DNA of 64,000 nucleotides, taken from NCBI GenBank assembly GCA_024372495.1, contig CP099977.1:1488001-1552000 (forward strand), given 5' to 3'. This document shows, piece by piece, positions 20,992-29,304 of this stretch. The position numbers were made by a program, and so were the translations under genes. Every line of letters begins with the position of its first letter. The stretch's first letter is position 1. Below the pieces are notes generated by a model. That model was not told where the DNA came from and searched no databases. It saw nothing but the letters and a program-made list of their open reading frames with translations. The stretch is from Pseudarthrobacter sp. Fe7 (GTDB lineage Bacteria; Actinomycetota; Actinomycetes; Actinomycetales; Micrococcaceae).

Positions 20992-21019
20992 AAGTGGCCT
21001 CTCGGAAGGGGTCGGGTGG

Positions 21020-21429
<410 letters not shown>

Positions 21430-21441
21430 TAAAGGAGCACC

Positions 21442-21858
21442 ATGACGTACACCCTGGCCACCACTGTTTCCCTTCCCTGGGCGGAGGCGCTGGAGCGCAC
21501 CCGTGAGGCCCTGGCGGCACAGGGCTTCGGAATCCTGACCGAAATCAACGTCCGGTCCACCTTCGAAGCCAAGCTTGGCGCCGAAGCCGCGGAAGCCGTC
21601 GGCGATTACGTCATCCTCGGTGCCTGCAACCCCGCCCTTGCCAGCCGCGCCCTCGCCGCGGAACCCCAAATGGGTGCGCTGCTTCCGTGTAACGTGGTGG
21701 TGCGCCGGAACAGCTCCGCGGACTCCACTACCGTGGAAGCCATCGACCCGCAGACCTTGGTGCAGCTCAGCGAAGCCCCTTCCGTGAAAGAGGTGGCGGA
21801 CGACGCCGGCACGCGCCTTCGCAAGGCCCTCGCCAGCCTGGGTGAAACGGGCAAGTAA
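21442..21858 (+). CDS. DUF302 family protein
   Basis: 138 residues, ATG after AAAGGAGCACC. The family core includes AQGFGILTEINV, an ILGACNPALASRAL segment with a conserved Cys, and LLPCNVVVRR with a second Cys. DUF302 proteins are small single-domain proteins often found beside sulfur or redox genes; their activity is unknown. Gene lies 70 bases after the CstR-like gene in the same direction and is probably co-transcribed with it. Confidence 0.82.
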   Translation: MTYTLATTVSLPWAEALERTREALAAQGFGILTEINVRSTFEAKLGAEAAEAVGDYVILGACNPALASRALAAEPQMGALLPCNVVVRRNSSADSTTVEAIDPQTLVQLSEAPSVKEVADDAGTRLRKALASLGETGK

Positions 21859-21890
21859 CTGCCGGCGGCAGTGCCACCAAAGGGGAGATC

Positions 21891-22559
21891 ATGCCGGAAC
21901 CACTGGTCATTGTTTTCGACGTCAACGAGACCCTCTCGGACATGACCCCGCTCGGAGAAGCATTCGCGCAGGCCGGGGCACCCCGGGAGCTGGCCAAACT
22001 CTGGTTTGCCACGCTCCTGCGGGACGGATTCGCCCTTACCGCCAGCGGCGATAAGGAATCCTTCGCCGCAATCGGCACCGATGCCCTCCGCACCCTGCTG
22101 GGAGGCGAAGGGATCTCCGGTGACCTTGACACCGTCGTCGAACGCGTCATGGCTGCCATGCAGAACCTCTCCCTCCACCCGGATGTCCCCGGCGGCATCC
22201 GGGCCCTGTCAGCAGCAGGGCACCGGCTGGTCACCCTGACCAACGGCGCAGCCGCCAACACTCACAGGCTGCTGGTTGCCGGCGGCATCAGGGACAACTT
22301 CGAGCTCCTCCTCTCCGTGGAGGACGCCCCCGCCTGGAAGCCGGCCAAGGCCGCCTACGAGTACGCGGGTGCATCTGCTGGAACCGATCCGGCCGGGATG
22401 CTGCTGGTGGCCGTGCACCCCTGGGACATCCATGGAGCTGCCAGGGCCGGGCTGCGGACCGCGTGGATCAACCGCGCCGGCGCCCGCTACCCCTCCTACT
22501 TCGGGTCCCCGGACATCACCGTTTCGGCCCTCACCGAACTACAGTCAGCTCTCGCCTAG
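21891..22559 (+). CDS. Haloacid dehalogenase type II-like HAD hydrolase
   Basis: 222 residues. Nucleophile motif I is FDVNETLSDM (Asp nucleophile), motif II VTLTNGA, motif III Lys in AWKPAKAAYEY, and a late VAVHPWDIHGA, where the expected acidic residue of HAD motif IV appears as HPWD. This is the pattern of L-2-haloacid dehalogenases and relatives acting on small carboxylic acids. It follows the DUF302 gene by 32 bases. True dehalogenase activity is uncertain; many family members are generic phosphatase-fold hydrolases. Confidence 0.78.
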   Translation: MPEPLVIVFDVNETLSDMTPLGEAFAQAGAPRELAKLWFATLLRDGFALTASGDKESFAAIGTDALRTLLGGEGISGDLDTVVERVMAAMQNLSLHPDVPGGIRALSAAGHRLVTLTNGAAANTHRLLVAGGIRDNFELLLSVEDAPAWKPAKAAYEYAGASAGTDPAGMLLVAVHPWDIHGAARAGLRTAWINRAGARYPSYFGSPDITVSALTELQSALA

Positions 22560-22614
22560 CACGGGGATGCCGTCATGGTGGCGGACGCCGTGGGAATGCC
22601 TGTAGTCTCTGTTC

Positions 22615-22709
22615 ACGGTGATGGATCCCGCCGGAAGACCCGCGTAAACGCACGGTCTTCGAACCGCCGCCTGGCTGATGGTTCCTGCCTTTGCTGTTAC
22701 GAAGGCAGG
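22615..22709 (+). promoter_or_regulatory. Fluoride riboswitch (crcB motif) with overlapping hairpin
   Basis: The 5' conserved block GGTGATGGATCCCGCC starts at 22617, AACCGCC lies at 22662-22668, and the 3' block GGCTGATGGTTCCTGCC spans 22673-22689. Together they match the conserved pattern of fluoride riboswitches (GGnGAUGGnnnnCGCC ... CUGAUGGnnnCUGCC). An 8-bp hairpin, CCTGCCTT (22684-22691) with AAGGCAGG (22702-22709), uses the last riboswitch bases and could be the expression platform. Two fluoride-exporter genes lie downstream, which strongly supports the call. Confidence 0.88.
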
Positions 22710-22765
22710 TGACCCATGCCCGCATCCGGCCCAGTCTTCCTGCCCCACCCCCAACAGGAGAACAC

Positions 22766-23313
22766 GTGACTGAGCCCGACAAACCACACCCCCTACCGGC
22801 GGGACGCCCTACGTGCCGCGGAAAATCAGCGGCCCAGTGCTCATGGGGGTGGTGCCCGGCCAGCCGCTGGCCGTGGCCCGCCGCGCCGCCGAGCTGGCCT
22901 ACAGCCTGGGCGTGAAGCTGGTCTGCGCCTACGTGGACGTCACCACCTACCTCGCTGAAGAGCCCGACGGAAGGGTGGAGGCCCGTCCCATCGATCCCGA
23001 CGGGATTGATGACGACATCGAAGGGATCAGCGCCTCGATCGCCGGGCACCTCCGCGAAGCCCTGGGCAGCACCGGGATCGACTGGTCCTTCGTGACCCTT
23101 GCCGGGGACCCGGCCAGGGCGCTGGGACGGCTGGCAGAAACCACTGATGCGTCGGTCATCGTGGTGGGCACCCGGGAGCGCGGCCTCGGGGCGAGGTTCG
23201 AGGAACTGCTCGTGGGGTCGGTCGCGGTCCACCTCACCCACCGCCAGCACCGGCCCGTCCTGGTTGTCCCGCTGGCCCCGCGCCCCAGGCACCAGCCGAA
23301 GGCGGGCCACTGA
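22766..23313 (+). CDS. Universal stress protein (UspA family) in the fluoride operon
   Basis: About 182 residues from GTG 22766, which follows ACAGGAG. One C is missing from the C run at 22789-22793; repair joins the start VTEPDKPHP to TGGTPYVPRKISGPV. The Usp fold is shown by VLMGVVPGQPLAVARRAAEL and the ATP-binding-like VVGTRERGLGARFEELLVGSVA. Its role beside fluoride channels is unknown; it may be an ATP- or stress-linked accessory. Its stop overlaps the start of the first channel gene (TGATG at 23311-23315). It is the first gene after the fluoride riboswitch. Confidence 0.8.
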
Positions 23314-23909
23314 TGGAGCAGCGTACCCCCGGAACCGAGGCCTCGGCAGGAACAGGGGGCCCACAGGATAACGACGGCGGGGAGCGGCTCCCGGTGGACA
23401 GTGACCCGGTGGCGGACACAGGCCAGGGAACGCTGGGTGCGGCGCGGGCCCACCGGCCGGTCCACCTGCATCCGGGATTTGTCCTGGTGGTCATCGCCGG
23501 CGGCATCGTCGGCGCCCTGGCCCGCTACGGGGTGGGCAGCATCCTGCCCACACCCGGCGGCTGGCCGGTGCCCACCCTGGTCATCAACCTGGCCGGCGCT
23601 TTCCTGCTCGGCGCGTTGCTTGAAGCCCTGGTCCGGCGGGGCCCCGACGCGGGACGGCTGCGGCTGGTCCGGCTGCTGGTGGGCACCGGATTCATGGGCG
23701 CCTTTACCACCTACAGCACGCTGGCCGTGGAAACCACCACCTTGTTCAGCGATGGCCGCAGTGCGGACGCAGTCATCTACCTCGGCGCCACGGTGCTGGG
23801 CGGAGCCGGGGCAACGGTGGGCGGCATCGTCCTGGCAGCGGCCCAGCACACCCGGACCACCACCCGGCAGGAACAGGCCTTGGGCCCCCGGAATGAGGGA
23901 AACCGGTGA
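23313..23909 (+). CDS. crcB: Fluoride channel subunit Fluc (CrcB), long form
   Basis: 198 residues. About 50 hydrophilic N-terminal residues precede the four-helix Fluc domain (about 52-175) with LARYGVGS, the Asn of LVINLAGAFLLGA and the Phe-box region GFMGAFTTYSTLAVET. Fluc proteins form dual-topology dimers exporting fluoride from the cytoplasm. Paired with the next gene, it is likely half of a heterodimer. The stop overlaps the next GTG (GTGA at 23906-23909). Confidence 0.9.
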   Translation: MEQRTPGTEASAGTGGPQDNDGGERLPVDSDPVADTGQGTLGAARAHRPVHLHPGFVLVVIAGGIVGALARYGVGSILPTPGGWPVPTLVINLAGAFLLGALLEALVRRGPDAGRLRLVRLLVGTGFMGAFTTYSTLAVETTTLFSDGRSADAVIYLGATVLGGAGATVGGIVLAAAQHTRTTTRQEQALGPRNEGNR

Positions 23910-24283
23910 GCCCCGTGATCGTCGTCCTCATCGGACTTGCCGGGGGACTCGGGGCGGCCACCCGCTTCGTAGTGGACGGCCTGGTCCGTTCCAGGGTCCG
24001 GACCGCCCTGCCCGTAGGCACCATCGCCATCAACGTCACGGGCTCGTTCCTGCTGGGCCTGCTCGCCGGGGCCGTCATCGTGCACGCCGCACCGCCGGAG
24101 CTGCAGGCCATCGCCGGCACCGGGTTCCTGGGCGGGTACACCACCTTCAGCACCGCAAGCTTCGAAACCGTCCGGCTGGTCCAGTCCCGCCGCACGGGCG
24201 TGGCCCTCCTCAACGCCGTGGGCACCGCCGTGGCCGCCGTGGGAGCCGCTGCCGGCGGCCTCGCCCTCGCCGGCCTCCTCTGA
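23906..24283 (+). CDS. crcB: Fluoride channel subunit Fluc (CrcB), short form
   Basis: 125 residues from GTG 23906. Four helices with GAATRFVVDG, IAINVTGSFLLGL and GFLGGYTTFSTASFETVRL, all standard Fluc residues (Asn, Thr-Phe-Ser-Thr). Gram-positive bacteria often have two adjacent crcB genes encoding oppositely inserted subunits, as here. Expression should be switched on by fluoride through the riboswitch at 22615-22709. Confidence 0.91.
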   Translation: MSPVIVVLIGLAGGLGAATRFVVDGLVRSRVRTALPVGTIAINVTGSFLLGLLAGAVIVHAAPPELQAIAGTGFLGGYTTFSTASFETVRLVQSRRTGVALLNAVGTAVAAVGAAAGGLALAGLL

Positions 24284-24305
24284 ACCCGGTGCGCCGCAGC
24301 CAGGC

Positions 24306-25040
24306 CTAAACCACCCCGGCGGCCACTGCCCGGAGCCCAGCGCGGTGCAGGTGCTCCAGCTGCACCACATCGCGCGTAAAGGAAAACGCCAGCAGCCCAA
24401 GGGCCACGACAGGAACCGCGGCGGCGGCAACGGCAGGGGCGCCAGGGAGGAGCGCAACCAGCAGCGCGAACGGCTGGAACGCCCCGATCGCCCTGCGGGA
24501 TGCGCTGGGCGGCAGCGCCATGCGAAGGTGCGGCCGGAGCAGCCCCGCGGCCACGAAGGCGTAGTACATGGTTCCGATGCCCAGCGTCCACGGGCCCGCA
24601 ACGGGAGCGGCAGCCACGGACAGCACGAGCACCAGGGCGGCGTCGGTAGCGGAATCGAACCGTGCCCCGGCTGCCGATGAGGTACCGGTGCGGCGTGCCA
24701 CCATGCCGTCCAGCCCGTCCAGGAGAAAGGCGACGCCGCCCAGCAGCGGCAGCAGCAGGTCCGTGCGCGGGCCCGTGAACAGTTGCGGAACGGCCAGCAC
24801 CGCGCACAGGGCCACCAGGACGGCGCGCGCCAGGGTGACGCGGTCCGCCGGGGTTGAGAAGCGCGGGATCCGCCGCAGGATGGAGCCGACGGCGGCCACG
24901 GTCACCACCGCGCCGGCGCACAGGCCCGCCACCTGGAGCCCCAGCCCGGACGGGGACAGGGACGTCAGCCACAGTGCCGAGAACACGTAGATGGAAACGG
25001 CGCCGAATGCGTCCGGCACCGCCCGTTCAACTGCGCCCAT
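24306..25040 (-). CDS. CDP-alcohol phosphatidyltransferase family protein
   Basis: 244 residues from ATG 25040, chosen for the strong GGGGGAGGTGGCAC before it; ATG 25085 is an in-frame alternative. The signature D-x2-D-G-x2-A-R-x8-G-x3-D-x3-D is complete in LDGLDGMVARR followed by GARFDSATDA. About six membrane helices. It joins a CDP-linked lipid to an alcohol in phospholipid synthesis; the alcohol cannot be named. The family is diverse (PgsA, Pis, CdsA-linked enzymes). Upstream small membrane gene is 41 bases away and co-directional. Confidence 0.85.
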   Translation of the reverse strand: MGAVERAVPDAFGAVSIYVFSALWLTSLSPSGLGLQVAGLCAGAVVTVAAVGSILRRIPRFSTPADRVTLARAVLVALCAVLAVPQLFTGPRTDLLLPLLGGVAFLLDGLDGMVARRTGTSSAAGARFDSATDAALVLVLSVAAAPVAGPWTLGIGTMYYAFVAAGLLRPHLRMALPPSASRRAIGAFQPFALLVALLPGAPAVAAAAVPVVALGLLAFSFTRDVVQLEHLHRAGLRAVAAGVV

Positions 25041-25081
25041 GTGCCACCTCCCCCGCATGGCAGCAACGGCTGCGGTGATGT

Positions 25082-25546
25082 TCACGGCCGCCGGCGCCGG
25101 GCCCGGACCCTGGCGCCGTCGTCGGCCCTTCCCCTGCCCCCCGCACGGACCAGGCCGGCCAGCGCCAGCAGGGCCCCGGCTCCCTCGGCAACGGCGCTGA
25201 GGGTTTTGGAGAAGAACCAGACGGGGTCGTACATCGCAGGGATCGGTCCGATGGCCGGGATGTCCACGTACCTGTAGAGCACGACGGCGGCGAATGCGCT
25301 GAGTGCCACCAGCAGGGCGAAAGCAAAGGCGGCCCTGCTGCCGCGGACCAGGACATAGATGCCGGCCACCAGCGCCGCGGCCGCTTCGAGCAGGAACAAG
25401 GTGCCCTGGCTGATGGTGCCGGGCTGCGCGTACTGGTAGCCGGGGGCCAGGAAGAGATGGACGCCGGCATCGATGAACAGCGCCAAGGCAGTCAATAATC
25501 GTAGGGCCACGCTTATGTATACGCCTGAAGTTCCCTTCCGGTTCAT
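25082..25546 (-). CDS. Small four-helix membrane protein, unknown function
   Basis: 154 residues from ATG 25546. Four hydrophobic segments, with a first-helix motif LFIDAGVHLFLAPGYQYA and a central YRYVDIPAIGPIPAMYDPVW loop. The C-terminal tail is Arg-rich. I do not recognise a named family beyond generic DUF-type actinobacterial membrane proteins. It is followed by the CDP-alcohol phosphatidyltransferase gene. The upstream region 25547-25649 is a promoter gap shared divergently with the YceI gene and is more AT-rich than its neighbours. Confidence 0.65.
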   Translation of the reverse strand: MNRKGTSGVYISVALRLLTALALFIDAGVHLFLAPGYQYAQPGTISQGTLFLLEAAAALVAGIYVLVRGSRAAFAFALLVALSAFAAVVLYRYVDIPAIGPIPAMYDPVWFFSKTLSAVAEGAGALLALAGLVRAGGRGRADDGARVRARRRRP

Positions 25547-25655
25547 AAGGCCCTGTTTTCCATGTGGGTTTTTTGGGGAATATTTAGGGGCATCCGTAGT
25601 CTTGCGCCTGTAGTGGGCGGCTGAGCCTGCGGCCCTACGAGTAAGGAGAATGACC

Positions 25656-26201
25656 ATGACCCTTCCCAAGGAAATTACGCCGGGAACCTGGACCCTGGAC
25701 ATGTCACACAGCGAGATCGGCTTCAGCGTCCGCCATGCCGGGATCAGCAAGGTCCGGGGCCGCTTCACCGAGGCCCAGGCGGAGGCCCGGGTGGGCGAGT
25801 CCCTGGCCGACTCGTCGGTGCATGCCACGGTCTCCACTGCCAGCTTCAACTCCGGCGACGCCAACCGGGACGGGCACGTCCGTGGGGAGGACTTTTTCGA
25901 CGTCGAGAAGTTCCCCGAGATGACCTTCCGCGGCACCTCCATTGAAGGGGACGGCGAGGACTACACCCTGACCGGGGACCTCACCATCAAGGGCGTCACC
26001 AGGCCCATTGAACTGGAGGTCGAGTTCACGGGTGTTGCCGTGGACCCGTTCGGCGCCACCCGGGCCGGCTTCTCCGCCGAGACCGAGATCAGCCGCAAGG
26101 AATTCGGGCTCACCTGGAACGCGGCGCTGGAGGCCGGCGGCCTGCTGGTCAGCGACAAGGTGAAGATCAACCTGGAAGCGGCGCTGGTCAAGCAGGGCTG
26201 A
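25656..26201 (+). CDS. YceI family protein
   Basis: 181 residues if ATG 25656 is used; TAAGGAG stands eight bases before it, while ATG 25650 would be too close. Family motifs are WTLDMSHSEIGFSVRHAGISKVRGRF at the start (lipocalin-like barrel), FFDVEKFPEMTFRG, and LTIKGVTRPIELEVEF. YceI proteins bind long-chain isoprenoids or other amphipathic molecules. No signal peptide is seen, so this copy is cytoplasmic. A strong terminator follows at 26210-26257. Confidence 0.88.
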   Translation: MTLPKEITPGTWTLDMSHSEIGFSVRHAGISKVRGRFTEAQAEARVGESLADSSVHATVSTASFNSGDANRDGHVRGEDFFDVEKFPEMTFRGTSIEGDGEDYTLTGDLTIKGVTRPIELEVEFTGVAVDPFGATRAGFSAETEISRKEFGLTWNAALEAGGLLVSDKVKINLEAALVKQG

Positions 26202-26209
26202 CAGGCAAA

Positions 26210-26257
26210 CCGGGGTGGGCGGGCGGCTGGTGGCCCGCCCACCCCGGGCGTTTCTTC
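26210..26257 (+). terminator. Intrinsic terminator after the YceI gene
   Basis: A perfect 15-bp stem, 26210-26224 with 26233-26247, encloses an 8-base loop and is followed by GCGTTTCTTCC. It lies between the convergent YceI and CopC genes, so it may stop transcription from both sides, though the T-rich flank favours the plus strand. Confidence 0.75.
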
Positions 26258-26262
26258 CCTGG

Positions 26263-26822
26263 TTAGTCGCCGGTCTCGGGGCTGCTAAGCCGTTTCCGGA
26301 CCAGGAGCGCGACGACGACGAGCGCGATCACCAGGAGCGCGCCGCCCCCGCCGGCCACCAGTGCGCCCACTCCCGGGCCGCCGGTGGTGGCGGCGGCAGC
26401 GGGCGCGGAAGGCGCGGCTGACGCATTCGCGGCCCCGGCCGTGAAGGTAAAGGTTCCTTCAATGGGGTGGCCGTCGGAGGACGCAACCCGCCAGGTGACG
26501 GTGTATTTTCCTCCGGGGGCGCCGGCCTTTACTGCCTGGGTGACGTGGTTGTCAACAATGCTGACGGCACCATCGGCCTGGTCCGTTCCATTGGCGTCCT
26601 GGACGTGCACCACCGATCCGATTCCCAGGGGGTGTGGTCGAATGTCAGTCCGATCTGCGCGGGAACGGCGGGGACGGTGGAACCGTCCGCGGGGTCGCTG
26701 GACTCCAGGACGTCATGCGCCTGGGCTGGTGGTGCGAGAAGGATGGGGAACGCCGCCAGTGCCAGGATCAGCAGGCAGCGTCCAAGCCAGCCCCGCAGGC
26801 CGGTTGAGTGCACGGTTTTCAT
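26263..26822 (-). CDS. copC: CopC family copper-binding protein with C-terminal anchor
   Basis: About 186 residues after restoring one base in the G run 26628-26632 (repair gives FDHTPLGIGSVVHVQDANG). Signal peptide (LLILALAAFPILLAPPAQA) is followed by mature AHDVLESSDPADGS, whose first His is the Cu(II) N-terminal ligand. DGHPIEGTFTF carries the Asp/His ligands. A Pro/Ala linker and one C-terminal helix with basic tail anchor it to the membrane, outside. It likely binds periplasmic-side copper and works with YcnI (next gene upstream). Confidence 0.85.
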
Positions 26823-26845
26823 AACGGTTTCCTCTCCCGGCCGGG

Positions 26846-27580
26846 CTACTTGGCGGCGTTTCGCGTCCGGCGCCCGGCCAGGACCAGTGCCAGCGCTGCC
26901 GCGCCCAGCACAAGTCCCGCCGCCCCCAGGACCACACCCCAGACGGACGCAGCGTCGCTGGAGATGTCGCTCACCGCTTCAGCAGCAGGAGCGGCAGGAA
27001 CCGCCGACGCGGAGGTGGTGGCGCTTGCGTCCTCGGCCGTTGTGGTGAAGGAAGGCGCCGGGTGCTTGGGCTCGGGCTGGCCCGCAACGCCGGCTTCGTT
27101 CCAGTCGACCACGGTCCCGTCGCTGTAGGTTTGGGCTGCTTCCAGGGTGATAGTGGTTCCTGCTGCCGGAAGCCGGCCCACAGAGAGTGAAAACGCCTGG
27201 TACTGGTTCTGGCCGAGCTGGTGCGCTTCGTCGGCGGTCCAGACCACCGAGGTGGGGGCCTTGGTCACCGTGGCCCCTGCGACGGTGACCGGTTTTGGAA
27301 GGTCCCCGGTGATGACCTGGGCGGTCCAGCCCTCGACGGGCTTTACCGACACGGAGGTAAAGGGAGTGTCCGTGGGCAGCTTCACCTCGAGCTTGCTGGT
27401 TTTGGCGGTGGGGGACTCGTTGGGCACGTTGAACGTCAGGTGCGAGTACCCGTTGGCGCCGGTATCGTCCGGGACCACGGACACGTGGGCGGACGCAGCG
27501 GCGGCGCCTGCCCCGATCATTCCAGCGGTGGTTGCCACGGCGGCAAATGTCCTGAGGGTACGGCGGATTGAGGATTTCAT
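26846..27580 (-). CDS. YcnI-like copper-binding protein (DUF1775)
   Basis: 244 residues. Signal peptide ends in AAAASA; the mature protein begins AHVSVVPDDTGANGYS, with the N-terminal His plus a Trp/Glu-type copper site expected for YcnI. The DUF1775 beta-sandwich continues to about residue 170, followed by an Ala/Ser linker and a C-terminal membrane helix with Arg-Arg tail. It acts as an extracytoplasmic copper chaperone. The gene sits between copC (23-bp gap) and a His-rich membrane protein, in one operon. Confidence 0.87.
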   Translation of the reverse strand: MKSSIRRTLRTFAAVATTAGMIGAGAAAASAHVSVVPDDTGANGYSHLTFNVPNESPTAKTSKLEVKLPTDTPFTSVSVKPVEGWTAQVITGDLPKPVTVAGATVTKAPTSVVWTADEAHQLGQNQYQAFSLSVGRLPAAGTTITLEAAQTYSDGTVVDWNEAGVAGQPEPKHPAPSFTTTAEDASATTSASAVPAAPAAEAVSDISSDAASVWGVVLGAAGLVLGAAALALVLAGRRTRNAAK

Positions 27581-27661
27581 GGAGTCGCTTTCAAAGAAAA
27601 TTGGGTGCGCGAATAGGGCCGTCGGTGCGGCCGGGCGCGAAGGGCAGGTGCGGGCGCCGCG

Positions 27662-28255
27662 TTAGGGAACGGCGGGCGCGCACGGCGGCCCCCGGAGCGC
27701 GGGGAGCCGGAGTCTCCTCCAGCGGGCAGTGACAAAGGGAAACCGGGGCGCCGGAAGCTGCGGCCAGTGCGGGACGAACACCGCGGCCAGGATGCGGACC
27801 AGGGGGCGCAACCACGCGGCCAGGGCCCAGACTGCCGCCTCGCCGCGGGCCAGGACCAGCGCGGTGGCGATGGTCGCCAGGCCGTGCAGGGCCAGCATCA
27901 GGGGGTCAGAGGCGTGGAGATGCTCTCCGCCCACACCGCCGGCGGTCACGGCAGCAACCGGTCCGGCCGGGTGCAGGTGTTCCCCGGCCCGGGACGCGAA
28001 GGCTGTTGACACCGAAAGCGCCGAGAAGGCTTCGTGGAGGACCAGTTGGCCGCCCGTCAGCAGGATGGCCATCACGGGGGCGTTGACCCTGATTCGTGCC
28101 AGCATCATGACGGGCATCAGGACAAGGGCAATGAGTCCGGCGGCGATCCCCGGCTGGGGCATTACGCCGCCGGCCAGCACGTGGGCGCCGGTGGCCAAGG
28201 AGAACATCGCGGCTGTGAAGGCGGCCGCACGGGGAAAGCGGAAGGGCGCGCCCAT
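27662..28255 (-). CDS. His-rich multi-helix membrane protein of the copper operon
   Basis: 197 residues, about five membrane helices. No family is recognised. His-rich segments face the same side by simple topology: GAHVLAGG near helix 1, GEHLHPAGP and GGEHLHASDP in the central loop. A His-Leu-His repeat in a copper operon suggests metal binding or transport, perhaps functionally equivalent to CopD in other copC-ycnI clusters. The C-terminal tail is rich in Arg and Pro. First gene of the leftward copper operon. ATG 28255 has no strong ribosome site, so the start is uncertain. Confidence 0.6.
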   Translation of the reverse strand: MGAPFRFPRAAAFTAAMFSLATGAHVLAGGVMPQPGIAAGLIALVLMPVMMLARIRVNAPVMAILLTGGQLVLHEAFSALSVSTAFASRAGEHLHPAGPVAAVTAGGVGGEHLHASDPLMLALHGLATIATALVLARGEAAVWALAAWLRPLVRILAAVFVPHWPQLPAPRFPFVTARWRRLRLPALRGPPCAPAVP

Positions 28256-28365
28256 GCCGATCGCCTTCCCTTCCTCCGGTGGTTCCCGTCGTGGACCCCG
28301 CCCTCCAGTCTAAAGAACGGGCGGTGGCGCCGGGTAATCGGGGCAGCCTCCCGTTGCCATCCCGT

Positions 28366-29111
28366 TCACAGCGCCGCGGGCCGAACCTTCACGTTGCCCA
28401 GCGAGCGGATCAGCGCCACGGCGGTGATGGATCCGGCCGCCATGATCGATGCCAGCACCACCACCTGGAACCGGCCCGCTTCCAGGGGCGAGGCGCCGCC
28501 GAAGATCGCGCCCACGAACGCCCCCGGCAGGGCGACCAGGCCGGTCGTCTTGGTCTGGTCCGTGGACGGGATGAGCGCCGAATGCACAGCCTGCCGTGCC
28601 TGCAGGAGCGTGGCCTGCCGGGGCGTGGCGCCGAGGGCCAGCCAGCCCTCCACCTGGTCCCACTGCTCCAGCACTGCCTCGAAGAAGCGCCGGCCGGCCA
28701 AGGTGGCTATGGTCATGGAGTTGCCAATCACGATCCCGCCCACGGCCAGCGCGTACCGCGGCGTGAATTCGACCGCGCCCGTTGCGAAGACCACGGCCAC
28801 CGTCACCAGGATGCCGCCGGCCATGGTGGTGGCCACCAGGGCAAAGCGCCGCCAGGACCAGGTGAGCCTCCGCGTCGCCGTCACCGACGCCACGCTGAAC
28901 ATAACCAGCAGGGCCGCGCCAACCCAGGCGGGGCTGGTGATGACGCCGCCCAGCACCAAGCTGATGACGGCCAGTTGCGCCGCGCCGCGCAGGATGGCCA
29001 GGGCGGGGAGAGGTACGACGGCGTCCGCGCAGACCAGAGGATGCCCACCGTGAGTGCCGCCAGGATGGCAATGGCCACGAGGGTGGGCAGCAGGGCGGCA
29101 ATCACGGACAC
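28366..29111 (-). CDS. FetB/YbbM-type ABC transporter permease
   Basis: About 248 residues after restoring one G near 29023 (repair gives SARDAVVPLPALAILRGAAQLA). About seven helices; typical UPF0014 segments GIVIGNSMTIATLAGRRF and GLVALPGAFVGAIFGGASPLEAGRFQ. FetB permeases work with FetA ATPases in iron export and oxidative-stress resistance. No ATPase gene is adjacent, so the partner must be elsewhere or the protein acts alone. Its promoter region is shared with kdpD and contains tandem 32-bp repeats. Confidence 0.82.
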
Positions 29112-29149
29112 CCTGCCAGCTTACTGAGCGCCCGCCGTCGCCCTTCCCA

Positions 29150-29257
29150 ACGCGCCATCACCTTTGACGCGTTTTCCCGGGACGCGCCATCACCTTTGAC
29201 ACGTTTTCCTGCGACGCGCCATCACCTTTGACACGTTTTCCTGGGACGCGCCATCAC
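29150..29257. repeat. 32-bp tandem direct repeats (3.4 copies)
   Basis: Units at 29150-29181, 29182-29213 and 29214-29245 are each exactly 32 bases and nearly identical. Each starts ACGCGCCATCACCTTTGAC and ends with GTTTTCC plus four variable bases. A fourth unit is cut off at about 29257. They fill the gap between the divergent FetB-like and KdpD genes. Each unit contains TTTGAC(A/G)C, which resembles a -35 element. There are no spacers, so this is not a CRISPR array. Confidence 0.92.
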
Positions 29258-29304
29258 TGCCGGGGCGCACTGAGTTGGTCCGGGTGGCCGGAGGGGATAA
29301 GACT

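Noticed and set aside
29150..29257. CRISPR array
   Set aside because: Units follow each other without spacers, repeat length equals period, and no cas genes are near.
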